Source: Comamonas testosteroni
Lineage (GTDB): Bacteria > Pseudomonadota > Gammaproteobacteria > Burkholderiales > Burkholderiaceae_C
Direction of reading: 5' to 3'
Assembly (NCBI RefSeq): GCF_003569915.1
Contig: NZ_KZ984448.1
Coordinates: forward strand, 1 to 64,000
DNA: 64,000 nt
Shown here: piece after piece, positions 46,379 to 55,329 of the stretch
Numbering within the stretch: position 1 is the stretch's first letter
Layout of the letters: each line of letters starts with the position of its first letter
Made by a program: the position numbers and the translations under genes
Notes under the pieces: model-generated
What the model was told of the DNA's origin: nothing
The model's database searches: none
Seen by the model: the letters and a program-made list of their open reading frames with translations, nothing else

Positions 46379-47395
46379 TCAAAAATAGTGGCGCATGCCG
46401 AAGGCGATGGAGCTGAAGCCCACGCCAGCCTCCCCCGTCTGGTAGCTGGCGCGCTCATGGTTGTGGACGCGGGTGTAGAGCGCATAGAGCTTGGTGCGCG
46501 GCGTGAAGTTGTAGTTATAGGCCAGCGTCCACTGCAGGGCCTGCGTGCCTTGCTCACCGCCCACCTTGCCAGCGTAGCCCACGTTCAGGTGGTATTCGCT
46601 GGGGCCATCTTCATACTGAATGGCCACTCTGCCTAGATTCCTTTTAGACTGGCTGCTATCAACTTGATAGTTGACCTGATCCCAGCCCCGGCTGTTTTGC
46701 AGATAGCCGGCAATTGTCCACGGGCTGCTGGTGTAGGCGGCGCGCAGCGTGGTCTGCTCGGCCCCGCCCCAGCGGTTGTGACCCAGACCCAGACTGAGGT
46801 TGCCGCGCTCGTAATTGGCGGCCAGATCCCAGGCGTTCTTGCGCGGCTCGGCCTGCTGCTCATGCAGGCTGGTGCCCAGCTCCACGGTCAGGCCCTGGTA
46901 CTCGGGCAGGCGCCAGGACACATGGTTGCTGCCGTTTGAGACCCAGGCGTAGAGCGCATCGGCCGAGCTGCCCGTGTCGAAGTTGTGCATATTCACCACG
47001 TCCGCCGTGGCGTAGTAGGCCTCGCTGATCATGCGGCCCATGCGCAGCATGCCAAAGCGGCCCGACAGATTGACCTCGCTCTTGCGGTTGAAGTAGTCGG
47101 CTTCGCTGGGCGCTCCGGTATCCAGCTCGAAGCCGTGCTCCAGAATAAAGCCCGCCTGCAGGCCGCCGCCCAGATCTTGCTGACCGCGCAGGCCCCAGAA
47201 GGACTCGTTGTTCTGCAGACCGTTGACGCTGCCTTCGCCGCTGGTGTTGCTGTGCTCCAGCGAGGTGTTGATACGGCCATACAGTTGCAGCGAGCCATTG
47301 GGCGCTTGCTGGGCAAGGGACAGGGAAGGGGCAATCAGCGCGGTCAATACGGCGCTGCTGGCGGCCACGAGGCGCCAGCGGTTCAAAGCATTCAC
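46379..47395 (-). CDS. Gram-negative porin (Burkholderiales type)
   Basis: An outer-membrane 16-stranded porin of about 338 residues. Signal region NRWRLVAASSAVLTALIAPSLSLAQ, then SLQLYGRINTSLEHSN, the typical first strand, GLRGQQDLGGGLQAGFILEHGF, and an aromatic last strand ending in MRHYF (C-terminal Phe for BamA recognition). The start is unclear: GTG at 47395 fits the signal peptide but has no ribosome site, and an in-frame GTG at 47425 lies inside a terminator-like hairpin. A dispersed-repeat copy is read in frame near 46623-46664. Confidence 0.9.
   Translation of the reverse strand: MNALNRWRLVAASSAVLTALIAPSLSLAQQAPNGSLQLYGRINTSLEHSNTSGEGSVNGLQNNESFWGLRGQQDLGGGLQAGFILEHGFELDTGAPSEADYFNRKSEVNLSGRFGMLRMGRMISEAYYATADVVNMHNFDTGSSADALYAWVSNGSNHVSWRLPEYQGLTVELGTSLHEQQAEPRKNAWDLAANYERGNLSLGLGHNRWGGAEQTTLRAAYTSSPWTIAGYLQNSRGWDQVNYQVDSSQSKRNLGRVAIQYEDGPSEYHLNVGYAGKVGGEQGTQALQWTLAYNYNFTPRTKLYALYTRVHNHERASYQTGEAGVGFSSIAFGMRHYF
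46623..46664 (-). repeat. GATAGC dispersed repeat, copy G, inside the porin gene
   Basis: The minus strand reads AGTTGATAGCAGCCAGTC, then AAAAGGAATCTAGGCAGAG; it corresponds to the left two thirds of copy A. Read in frame as VDSSQSKRNLG, a likely surface loop. Confidence 0.45.
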
Positions 47396-47407
47396 GGGCA
47401 AGCAATG

Positions 47408-47431
47408 AAAAACGCCCGGCGGCACCGGGCG
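47408..47431 (-). terminator. Terminator-like hairpin in the porin leader
   Basis: On the minus strand CGCCCGG, loop TGCCG, CCGGGCG, then TTTTT, only 13 bases before the porin GTG. It could attenuate porin transcription or end a short leader RNA. The rest of the gap to the ATPase gene (47432-47737) shows no further gene. Confidence 0.65.
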
Positions 47432-47737
47432 TGGTCAGAGGGCAGTCGGCGACGGGCCGGGTGCGGAATACCGTGAATCCTAGGGTAATCCCTTGGTTTT
47501 TGCTGGCGACGTATGCATTCCGCCTTGGAGGCAGGTGTTACTGCGGCGTTTGCTGCTGCCGATCGGGCGCTGCAGTAGCGCCAGCAAAGCTAATCAGGCC
47601 TCTGTAGCTATGGAATTTTGAAAAGCCTGCCGCTGGTCAATTTCCAATCGAATCGATTGCATAACATGGAATGAGCAAGTGAATCGGGCGTAGATCCGGC
47701 CTATCCGTGTTTCCGTTGAATTGTCAGGAAGTCCCAG

Positions 47738-50443
47738 ATGCAGGAACAGACCCGCGTTGCCGCCTGGCACGCGTTGCCAAGCGATGCCGTGCTCACCCAA
47801 TTGCAATCGACTCCCGCCGGACTCAGATCCGAGCAGGCCCATGAGCGCTTGCTGCAGTACGGCCCCAACGTCCTGCCTGCCGCTGCATCGCGCGGCGTGC
47901 TGGCCCGCTTTCTGTCGCAGTTCAACAATCTGCTGATCTATGTGCTGCTGGGCTCGTCCGTGGTCACGGCATTGCTGCAGCACTGGGTCGATACGGGGGT
48001 GATTCTGGCGGTGGTGCTGATCAATGCGGTCTTCGGCTTTGTGCAGGAAGGCCGCGCCGAGAAGGCGCTGGACGCCGTGAAGGCCATGGTCTCCAGCCGC
48101 GCCAATGTGCTGCGCGACGGCTTGCGCATGGCGGTACCGGCGCAGGAACTGGCCCCTGGCGACTGCGTGCTGCTCGAAGCCGGCGACCGTGTGCCGGCCG
48201 ATCTGCGGCTGCTGCGCGCCAGCAGCCTGAAGCTGGATGAAGCGATGCTGACCGGGGAGTCCGTCACGGTCGACAAGGTGGCCGACCCCGTGGCGGCGGA
48301 CGCTGCCCTTGGCGATCGCCGTTCCATGGCTTACTCCGGCACGCTGGTGGCCGCAGGGCAAGGCCTGGGCGTGGTGGTGGCCACCGGCGCGCGTACCGAG
48401 CTGGGCCTGATCAGCACCATGCTGGGCTCGGTGCAGACACTGGCCACGCCGCTGACGCGGCTCATGGACCGGTTTGCGCGCCAGCTCACCGTCACGATCT
48501 TGAGCCTGTCGGCACTGATGTTCGTCTTTGCGCTGTGGGTGCGCGATTACGACAGCGCCGACGCCTTTATCGCTGTGGTGGGCATTGCGGTATCGGCCAT
48601 CCCGGAAGGTCTGCCCGTGGTCATGACGATTGCGCTGGCCATGGGCGTGCAGCGCATGGCGGGGCGCTATGCCATCGTGCGCAACTTGCCTGCGGTGGAG
48701 ACGCTGGGCGCGGTCTCGGTCATCTGCTCGGACAAGACCGGCACGCTGACGCGCAACGAGATGAGCGTACGTGCGGTGGTACTGTCCGGGGCCCTCATCG
48801 AGATAGAAGGCGAAGGCTATGCGCCGCAGGGGCGCTTTTCCCTCGCAGGCGTGCAGATGGACCCTGCGGCATCCACGCGGCTGCAGTATCTGGCCATGGG
48901 GGCGGCCTTGTGCAACGACGCCCATGTGCGGCAGGCCGAAGGCCCGATCTGGGCGGTGGAGGGTGACCCCATGGAAGGCGCGCTGGTGACGCTGGCCGCG
49001 CGTGCCGGACTGGAGGTGGAGTCACTGCGCAAGGACTGGAGGCGGCTCGATGAAGTGCCGTTCGACGCGGCCCATCGCTTCATGGCCACGCTGCACAGGC
49101 CGCAAGCGGCTGCCGCCGTGATTTTCGTCAAGGGGGCGCCCGAGCAGGTGCTGGCCATGTGCCGCGACCAGCAGGGCGATGAAGGCATACAGGCGCTCGA
49201 CGAAGCGTACTGGCTGGCGCAGATCGATACCCTGGCAGCCCAGGGCTATCGCGTGCTGGCTCTGGCCGGTCTGGCGCCCGAGGATGGCAAGGACCAGGTG
49301 GACATGGCCGACATCAAGGGGCTTACCTTGCTGGGAGTCGTGGGCATGATCGATCCGCCGCGTGATTCGGCAAAGCAGGCTGTGCGCGAATGCCGCAGTG
49401 CCGGCATTGCCGTGAAGATGATCACCGGCGACCACGCGGCCACGGCCGCCGCCATTGCCAGGGAGCTGGCGCTGGCCGACACCATTCACGTGACCTCGGG
49501 ACATGAGCTGGACGGACTCAGCGATGCCGAGCTGATCGAAGTGGCCCGCGTCTCGACGGTCTTCGCCCGCACCAGCCCCGAGCACAAGCTGCGTCTGGTG
49601 CAGGCCCTGCAGGCCGACCGCAGCGTGATTGCCATGACCGGCGATGGCGTCAATGACGCACCGGCTCTCAAGCGAGCCGATATCGGCGTGGCCATGGGCA
49701 TCACCGGCACGGCTGCAGCCAAGGAAGCTGCGGGCATGGTGCTGGCTGACGACAACTTTGCCACCATCGTCGCCGCCGTCAAGGAAGGGCGCACGGTCTA
49801 CGAGAACCTGCGCAAGGTCATCGCCTGGACCTTGCCGACCAACGGCGGCCAGTCCATCGTCATCATCGTGGCGATCTTGCTGGGCCTGTCGCTGCCGGTC
49901 ACGCCGGTGCAGATTCTCTGGGTCAATCTGGTCACCGCCGTGGCGCTGGGGCTGACGCTGGCCTTCGAGCCGCCCGAGCCCGGGCTGATGCAGCGCAGGC
50001 CGCGCTCGCCGGGCGAGCAATTGCTGCAGCCCTATCTGCTGTGGCGCGTGGTCCTGGTCTCGGCGCTGTTCGCGCTGGGGTGCTTTGGCATGTTCGAGTG
50101 GTCGCTGCGCCGTGGCGACTCGATCGAGCTGGCACGCACCATTGTGGTCAATGCGCTGGTCATCATGGAGATCTTCTATCTGTTCAGCGTGCGTTACACG
50201 CAGGGGACGTCGCTGAGTCTGCAGGGCGTTCTGGGCACGCCTGCCGTGCTGCTGGGTGTCGCCACGGTCACTGTGGTGCAGTTGCTGTTCACCTATGCCC
50301 CGCCCATGCAGGCGCTGTTTGACAGCCGCCCCGTTGATATGACGGCAGGGCTGCTGGCGCTGGGGCTGGGCATTGCGCTGCTGCTGTTGCTCGAGATTGA
50401 AAAGCTGCTGATGCGCTGGCTGAAGCCGGGCGTTCGGGCCTAG
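47738..50443 (+). CDS. P-type cation-transporting ATPase (P2-type, CtpF/PacL-like)
   Basis: A 901-residue pump with about ten helices. Actuator motif MLTGES near 169, helix-4 ion site VSAIPEGLPVVM, phosphorylation motif CSDKTGTLTRNEMS near 330, hinge MTGDGVNDAPALKRADIGVAMG. Helix 6 reads WVNLVTAVALGLTLAFEP, with Ala where Ca pumps have Asp, as in CtpF-like bacterial members, so the ion (Ca, Mn or Na) is uncertain. The ATG at 47738 is 21 bases after another in-frame ATG at 47721-region sequence that has no better support. A shared terminator separates it from convergent gdhA. Confidence 0.9.
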   Translation: MQEQTRVAAWHALPSDAVLTQLQSTPAGLRSEQAHERLLQYGPNVLPAAASRGVLARFLSQFNNLLIYVLLGSSVVTALLQHWVDTGVILAVVLINAVFGFVQEGRAEKALDAVKAMVSSRANVLRDGLRMAVPAQELAPGDCVLLEAGDRVPADLRLLRASSLKLDEAMLTGESVTVDKVADPVAADAALGDRRSMAYSGTLVAAGQGLGVVVATGARTELGLISTMLGSVQTLATPLTRLMDRFARQLTVTILSLSALMFVFALWVRDYDSADAFIAVVGIAVSAIPEGLPVVMTIALAMGVQRMAGRYAIVRNLPAVETLGAVSVICSDKTGTLTRNEMSVRAVVLSGALIEIEGEGYAPQGRFSLAGVQMDPAASTRLQYLAMGAALCNDAHVRQAEGPIWAVEGDPMEGALVTLAARAGLEVESLRKDWRRLDEVPFDAAHRFMATLHRPQAAAAVIFVKGAPEQVLAMCRDQQGDEGIQALDEAYWLAQIDTLAAQGYRVLALAGLAPEDGKDQVDMADIKGLTLLGVVGMIDPPRDSAKQAVRECRSAGIAVKMITGDHAATAAAIARELALADTIHVTSGHELDGLSDAELIEVARVSTVFARTSPEHKLRLVQALQADRSVIAMTGDGVNDAPALKRADIGVAMGITGTAAAKEAAGMVLADDNFATIVAAVKEGRTVYENLRKVIAWTLPTNGGQSIVIIVAILLGLSLPVTPVQILWVNLVTAVALGLTLAFEPPEPGLMQRRPRSPGEQLLQPYLLWRVVLVSALFALGCFGMFEWSLRRGDSIELARTIVVNALVIMEIFYLFSVRYTQGTSLSLQGVLGTPAVLLGVATVTVVQLLFTYAPPMQALFDSRPVDMTAGLLALGLGIALLLLLEIEKLLMRWLKPGVRA

Positions 50444-50458
50444 GGCGGCTGAGCCATG

Positions 50459-50484
50459 AAAAAAAGGCCCCGAAGGGCCTTTTG
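50459..50484. terminator. Bidirectional terminator between the P-type ATPase gene and gdhA
   Basis: AAAAGGCCC, loop CGAA, GGGCCTTTT; it serves both convergent genes. Confidence 0.88.
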
Positions 50485-50507
50485 TGCGAGTGCCAAGCTG
50501 ATGCAGC

Positions 50508-51854
50508 TTAGATCACGCCTTGTGCCAGCATGGCGTCAGCCACCTTCACAAAGCCAGCGATGTTGGCGCCGTCGATGTAGCTGATGGTGCCGTCGGCACG
50601 AGCACCGTACTTCACGCAGGCAGCGTGGATGCCCTTCATGATCTGCAGCAGACGTGCGTCCACTTCTTCGGCAGGCCAGGACAGGCGGGCCGCGTTCTGC
50701 GACATTTCCAGACCGGACGTGGCCACGCCACCGGCGTTGGAAGCCTTGCCGGGTGCGTACAGCACGCCAGCAGCTTCGAAAGCCTTGGCCGCTTCGATGG
50801 TGGAGGGCATGTTTGCGCCTTCAGCCACGCACAGCACGCCGTTGGCGATCAGTGTCTTGGCATCGGCTTCGTCCAGCTCGTTCTGAGTGGCGCAAGGCAG
50901 GGCCACGTCCACCTTGATGGACCAGGGGCGCTTGCCAGCCAGGAATTCCACGCCGGGAACCAGCTTGGCGTAGTCGTTGACGCGGCCGTACTTGTTGTTC
51001 TTCACATCCATCAGGATGGCCAGCTTTTCGGTGGTGAAGCCGGCGGCGTCGTACACGGTGCCCGAGGAGTCGGACACGGACACGACCTTGGCGCCCAGTT
51101 CCATGGCCTTTTCGACCGCGTACTGCGCCACATTGCCCGAACCGGACACGGACACCGTCTTGCCTTCGAAGGACTGACCGCGAGTGGCCAGCATTTCCTG
51201 AGCGAAGTACACCGTGCCGTAGCCGGTGGCTTCAGGGCGGATCAGCGAGCCGCCGAAAGCCAGGCCCTTGCCGGTGAACACGGAAGCGGCCGTGTTCGAC
51301 AGCTTCTTGTACATGCCGGCCATGTAGCCCACTTCGCGGCCACCCACGCCGATGTCGCCTGCGGGCACATCGGTGTCAGGGCCGACGTGGCGGAACAGCT
51401 CGGACACAAAGGCTTGGCAGAAACGCATGACTTCGGCAGGGCTCTTGCCCTTGGGGTCGAAGTCGGAGCCGCCCTTGCCGCCGCCCATGGGCAGAGTGGT
51501 CAGCGCGTTCTTGAAGGTCTGCTCGAAAGCCAGGAACTTCAGCACGGACTGGTTCACCGAGGGGTGGAAGCGCAGACCGCCCTTGTAGGGGCCGATGGCC
51601 ATGCTGTGCTGGATGCGGAAGCCGCGGTTCACCTGCACCTGACCCTTGTCGTCCGTCCAGCTCACGCGGAATTGGATGATGCGCTCGGGCTCGACCAGGC
51701 GCTCCAGCAGCGCGTGCTCAGCGTACTTGGGGTTGTTCTCGATGAAGGGCCACAGGCTTTCCATCACTTCGGTGACGGCTTGCAGGAACTCGGGCTGACC
51801 GGGGTTGCGTTGTGCCACTTCTTCCAGGAACTGGCCTACGGACTCGTACTTCAT
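50508..51854 (-). CDS. gdhA: NADP-specific glutamate dehydrogenase
   Basis: A 448-residue hexameric GDH of the biosynthetic type that aminates 2-oxoglutarate. Conserved stretches: YKGGLRFHPSVN, LPMGGGKGGSDFDPKGKS (catalytic Lys), VPAGDIGVGGREVGYM and VSGSGNVAQYAVEKA (NADP Rossmann loop). The ATG at 51854 (MKYESVGQFLEEV) starts at the family's usual position; the frame is open about 55 codons further through the promoter region. A sigma-54-type promoter motif lies 102 bases upstream, suggesting nitrogen control. Confidence 0.96.
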   Translation of the reverse strand: MKYESVGQFLEEVAQRNPGQPEFLQAVTEVMESLWPFIENNPKYAEHALLERLVEPERIIQFRVSWTDDKGQVQVNRGFRIQHSMAIGPYKGGLRFHPSVNQSVLKFLAFEQTFKNALTTLPMGGGKGGSDFDPKGKSPAEVMRFCQAFVSELFRHVGPDTDVPAGDIGVGGREVGYMAGMYKKLSNTAASVFTGKGLAFGGSLIRPEATGYGTVYFAQEMLATRGQSFEGKTVSVSGSGNVAQYAVEKAMELGAKVVSVSDSSGTVYDAAGFTTEKLAILMDVKNNKYGRVNDYAKLVPGVEFLAGKRPWSIKVDVALPCATQNELDEADAKTLIANGVLCVAEGANMPSTIEAAKAFEAAGVLYAPGKASNAGGVATSGLEMSQNAARLSWPAEEVDARLLQIMKGIHAACVKYGARADGTISYIDGANIAGFVKVADAMLAQGVI

Positions 51855-51955
51855 AGAGAACTTTCTGACTAAACAGGGAGGGTGCGCTGAAACTCGCGAA
51901 ACCAAGATTATGCCAAAAACGTATGCCTTTATGCATCGTTTCAGTGCATGTCGGC

Positions 51956-51970
51956 GCAATTCTGGTGCCA
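51956..51970 (-). promoter_or_regulatory. Sigma-54 (-24/-12) promoter motif for gdhA
   Basis: On the minus strand TGGCAC-CAGAA-TTGC matches the RpoN consensus TGGCAC-N5-TTGC at every defined base, with the right spacing, about 102 bases before the gdhA ATG. A weak sigma-70 -10 (CATAAT) lies about 45 bases nearer the gene. An AT-rich TGCACTAATAAATAGCA just upstream is a poor NtrC-like half site. Confidence 0.65.
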
Positions 51971-51984
51971 GTCTGCTATTTATT

Positions 51985-52353
51985 AGTGCACTCTGCCAAG
52001 GTTTTTTCTTACAAGGCAAGCACTTAGCTGGTGCACCTCAAGTGCGAAATTGCATCTGCTGCTGTCGCAAAAAATCCTCAGAACTGGCGCTGAGCATGGG
52101 ATGCGGGTGTGTCCGAAGGCTGCGCAAAGCCTTGACGAGGTCGAAAATGTGATAGCACCAAACTGGTGTGTAATTCACGATTGCGCGGCCTGAGGTTGCA
52201 AGTGAAGTGACTTTGCGGGATGCAAGGGCCGCAGCGTGGGCTGCCGTGCTGGCCGCCGCGCGCAGGGCCCCACGGCGCGAGGGCCTGTGCGGCATCACGG
52301 CTTCAGGGTGAGGGCGCCAATGCTCTACCGACGCAAAAGATGAAATGCTATTG
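51985..52353. other. Intergenic region between gdhA and mutL
   Basis: The first part carries the gdhA upstream region. The rest is a very GC-rich stretch without a supported gene: frames exist but lack ribosome sites and recognisable products. A short tRNA-like phrase on the minus strand (near 52320) is not a tRNA. The mutL stop-side repeat copy E begins at 52354. Confidence 0.4.
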
Positions 52354-52402
52354 ATTTAATAGCTGCATGCCTAAATGAATCATGGACATTCAGGCGAAAT
52401 CA
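52354..52402 (+). repeat. GATAGC/GGACTT dispersed repeat, copy E
   Basis: ATTTAATAGCTGCATGCC, GAATCATGGACATTCAGG, CGAAATCA; very close to copy F in its left part. It lies just after the mutL stop. Confidence 0.65.
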
Positions 52403-52463
52403 TCTGAAGTCCATAAACAAGGCCGGTGCGGCGCCTGGGCGGGCACCGCATTTGAGGCGTTGA

Positions 52464-54599
52464 TCAGCGTCCGCGCAGAAAGAGCGCGTCCAGCTCCTTC
52501 ATGCTCAGTTGCCGCCAGGTGGGGCGGCCATGGTTGCACTGGTCGGAGCGCTCGGTCACTTCCATCTGGCGCAGCAGGGCGTTCATCTCGTCAAGGGTCA
52601 GCTTGCGGTTGGCGCGCACCGCGCCGTGGCAGGCCATGGTGGCCAGAATCTCGTTGCGCGCGCGTTGCACCACGGTGCTGGCGTCGTGCTGGGCCAGCTC
52701 GGCCAGCACGCTGCGCGCCAGCTCTACCGCATCGCCTTGCGCCAGCGTGGCGGGCACGGCGCGCACAGCCAGCGTCTTGGGCGAGAAGGGCGAGATTTCC
52801 ATGCCCAGCGCCTGCAGCGTGTCTGCATGCGCTTCGGCGGTAGCCACTTCTTCGGCGGTGGCCGCAAAAGTGGCGGGAATCAGCAGTGGCTGGCTGGGGA
52901 TATGGTCGTCGCCACTTTCCGAATTCACAGCGTTCTTGAGCTGCTCGTAGACGATGCGTTCATGGGCGGCATGCATGTCCACAATGACCATGCCTTGCGT
53001 GTTCTCGGCCAGGATATAGACGCCATGAATCTGCGCGACGGCGCGGCCCAGCGGCCATACCGGGGCACTGTCTGCGGGGGCGGCAGCCGTGGTGGCTTTC
53101 GGCGGCACCGCTGCGGGAGCCTGGGTCTGTACAGCCACTGGGCTTGAGGATGCTGCAGAAACCATAGCTGCAGGTGCTTCATTCGTCTGGACTGCAGGCG
53201 TATTTCGCTGAAAGTAGCTGGACTGGCCCGAGGGGCGCAGCTTGATACCGGCTTCTTCGGTGGCGGGCTGGGCTGCCTCTGTCGCGGGGGGCAGTGCGGC
53301 AGCAGGCGCCGAAACCGGCATCGCTTCACGCATGGGGGCCCAGAGCTTGGCCAGATCGCGCACGGGGTTGCCAACCTGTTCTTCGGGAAAAGCCATGCGG
53401 GTTTGCGGCCAGGCGGGTACGGGCGCAGGTTTTTCGGCGGCTGGCGCATCGGCTAATAGTTGCGGCTGGCGGGCAGCATCTTGCGCAGCTTCCTGGGCTG
53501 CGGCTTCAACCACGGCAGCGGCGCGCGGTGCGGCCAGCGCGTTATCAATTGCATGGCGCACGGCCTGGTGCACTTCGCGGCTATCGCGAAACCGCACTTC
53601 AATCTTGGTGGGGTGAACGTTGACATCCACGCGCGCCGGGTCGATCTCGATATAGAGCGCGTAAATCGGCTGCTTGTTGCCGTGCAGCACATCTTCATAA
53701 GCGGCGCGCGCGGCATGCGTGAGCACCTTGTCGCGCACAAAGCGGCCGTTGACATAGCAAAACTGATGATCGGGGCGCGAGCGCGCAGCATCGGGAATGC
53801 CTGCCCGGCCCGTGACATGCACGGGGCCAGCCCAGTGGTCCACCACCAGCGAGTTCTTGACGAAGTTATCACCCAGCACATCGGCCAGGCGAGCGGAAAT
53901 CGCTTCTTGCGGCGTGCCGGTGGCGGCGCGCCACTGCTCGACCAGCTTGCCCTCATGCCAGATGGCAAAGCCCACATCGGGGCGAGCCAGCGCATGGCGG
54001 CGCACGGACTCGATGCAGTGCGCCAGCTCCGTGGCATCGGTCTTGAGAAACTTGCGCCGCGCGGGCGTGGAGAAGAACAGCTCCTTGACCTCTACCGTCG
54101 TGCCCTGGTTGCGGGCGGCAGGGCGCAGCTCGCCACTGCGGGCATCGAGCAAAAAGGCCGATTCCTGCCCTGCGGGACGCGAGAAGATCGAAGTCTCGGA
54201 CACCGAGGCGATGGCCGCCAGAGCCTCGCCCCGGAAGCCCATGGTGGCCACGGTTTCCAGATCATGCAGATCGGTGATCTTGCTGGTGGCGTGGCGGCGC
54301 AGCGCCACGGGCAGCTCGGCCTGCGGAATGCCGCAGCCGTCATCTTCCACCGCAATCAGGCGCACGCCACCGGCCAGCAGGCGCACGGTGATCTGGCGCG
54401 CGCCAGAGTCCAGTGCGTTGTCCACCAGCTCGCGCACCACGGAGGCCGGGCGCTCCACCACTTCACCGGCGGCGATCTGGCTGATCAGCTCATCGGGCAG
54501 ATCGCGGATGGGCCTGCGCGTGGGCTGCTGCTCGGGCTGGGCCGTGGTTTCGGAGGGGGCGGGGGAGAGTTCGGGGCTGGATGCGTTCACATCAACCAT
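52464..54599 (-). CDS. mutL: DNA mismatch repair protein MutL
   Basis: A 711-residue MutL. The GHKL ATPase lies at about 30-230: ELVDNALDSGA, EDDGCGIP, GFRGEALAAIASVS. A transducer domain, then a long Pro/Ala/Gln linker (about 365-520), then the dimerisation domain. The C-terminal part has DMHAAHERIVYE, the DxHA(x)2E(x)4E endonuclease motif, plus ACHGAVRAN and CNHGRPTW metal-site motifs, so this MutL is probably a nicking enzyme, as expected without MutH. An extra N-terminal 30 residues precede the domain. Repeat copy O lies in the linker. Confidence 0.96.
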   Translation of the reverse strand: MVDVNASSPELSPAPSETTAQPEQQPTRRPIRDLPDELISQIAAGEVVERPASVVRELVDNALDSGARQITVRLLAGGVRLIAVEDDGCGIPQAELPVALRRHATSKITDLHDLETVATMGFRGEALAAIASVSETSIFSRPAGQESAFLLDARSGELRPAARNQGTTVEVKELFFSTPARRKFLKTDATELAHCIESVRRHALARPDVGFAIWHEGKLVEQWRAATGTPQEAISARLADVLGDNFVKNSLVVDHWAGPVHVTGRAGIPDAARSRPDHQFCYVNGRFVRDKVLTHAARAAYEDVLHGNKQPIYALYIEIDPARVDVNVHPTKIEVRFRDSREVHQAVRHAIDNALAAPRAAAVVEAAAQEAAQDAARQPQLLADAPAAEKPAPVPAWPQTRMAFPEEQVGNPVRDLAKLWAPMREAMPVSAPAAALPPATEAAQPATEEAGIKLRPSGQSSYFQRNTPAVQTNEAPAAMVSAASSSPVAVQTQAPAAVPPKATTAAAPADSAPVWPLGRAVAQIHGVYILAENTQGMVIVDMHAAHERIVYEQLKNAVNSESGDDHIPSQPLLIPATFAATAEEVATAEAHADTLQALGMEISPFSPKTLAVRAVPATLAQGDAVELARSVLAELAQHDASTVVQRARNEILATMACHGAVRANRKLTLDEMNALLRQMEVTERSDQCNHGRPTWRQLSMKELDALFLRGR
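53161..53206 (+). repeat. GATAGC/GGACT dispersed repeat, copy O, inside the mutL linker
   Basis: ACCATAGCTGCAGGTGC, TCGTCTGGACTGCAGG, CGTATTTC follow the family layout. mutL reads it antisense as NTPAVQTNEAPAAM in the non-conserved linker. Confidence 0.45.
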
Positions 54600-54734
54600 T
54601 CTAGGCGGCTGTGCAAAGCACCTGTGTCATGTGCTTTTCAGGACGAAAAAAGAGCTGCAAAAGCAGCTCTGAAGTTTGCGTTCCCGGAAGTTGATGCTTC
54701 CCGTCCGGGGCGGGAAATCCTCAAGGATCAGGGC

Positions 54735-54980
54735 TTAGTGACGACGGCCACCGCCACGAGTCATTTCATTGCCGATCAGCGCACCAGCGGCAGCACCGCC
54801 AATGGTGCCCACGGGGCCGCCAAACAGCACATTGCCCACAGCACCGCCGGCTACAGCGCCAGCGCCGATGCCAAGCTGGCGGTTGCTGGGGCCGTGAGCG
54901 CAGCCACCCAGTGCCAGAGCACCCGCCAGAGCGGTTGCCAGAGTCAGAGCCTTGCCGTAGCGCAGAGTGATCTTGTTCAT
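54735..54980 (-). CDS. Glycine-zipper lipoprotein
   Basis: An 81-residue protein: lipoprotein signal ending LAGALALGGC (lipobox LGGC), then a glycine zipper GIGAGAVAGGAVGNVLFGG...GTIGGAAAGALIGNEM and a Gly/Arg tail. The fold likely inserts into or lines a membrane. The start at 54980 is chosen for the signal. It is a close relative of the lipoprotein at 56094-56309, on the other side of the DedA gene. Function unknown. Confidence 0.82.
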   Translation of the reverse strand: MNKITLRYGKALTLATALAGALALGGCAHGPSNRQLGIGAGAVAGGAVGNVLFGGPVGTIGGAAAGALIGNEMTRGGGRRH

Positions 54981-55329
54981 GATGTCGTTCCTCTCATCGA
55001 ATGGGTTGTGTGATGGCTGTGCGTCCAGGACTGTGAGCAGCGCATCATCATTTGAAGGGATGGTCGGGCAGTGGCCTTGTTCCATCACCATGGCCTGTAC
55101 TTTGCCTGTGTTTGTCCTTCTGATTTTTAAAGTGTGCGTATCGAATCTTCAAAATTTGTAACAAACAAAGTCGGTTGACCCGAATTTCTGCAAATACGCA
55201 AGCATTGGTGTGATCAGCGCCATCGCTAAGACCCGACAGCGCAGCGGTTGCTTGCCTATCGGCCGCTGAAGCCGCAGTACAGTACGGGCCGGCATCACTG
55301 GCATGCCAGCCATTTCTGGGGACCATGTT
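54981..55329. other. Divergent promoter region, lipoprotein and DedA genes
   Basis: No gene recognised. It must hold both promoters; TTGTTTGTTACAAATTTTG on the minus strand near 55150-55168 is an AT-rich candidate for the lipoprotein promoter. Confidence 0.4.

Noticed and set aside
52318-52345. tRNA-like phrase on the minus strand (TCGGTAGAGCATTGG)
   Set aside because: It resembles a D arm, but no acceptor stem, anticodon arm or T arm can be folded around it.
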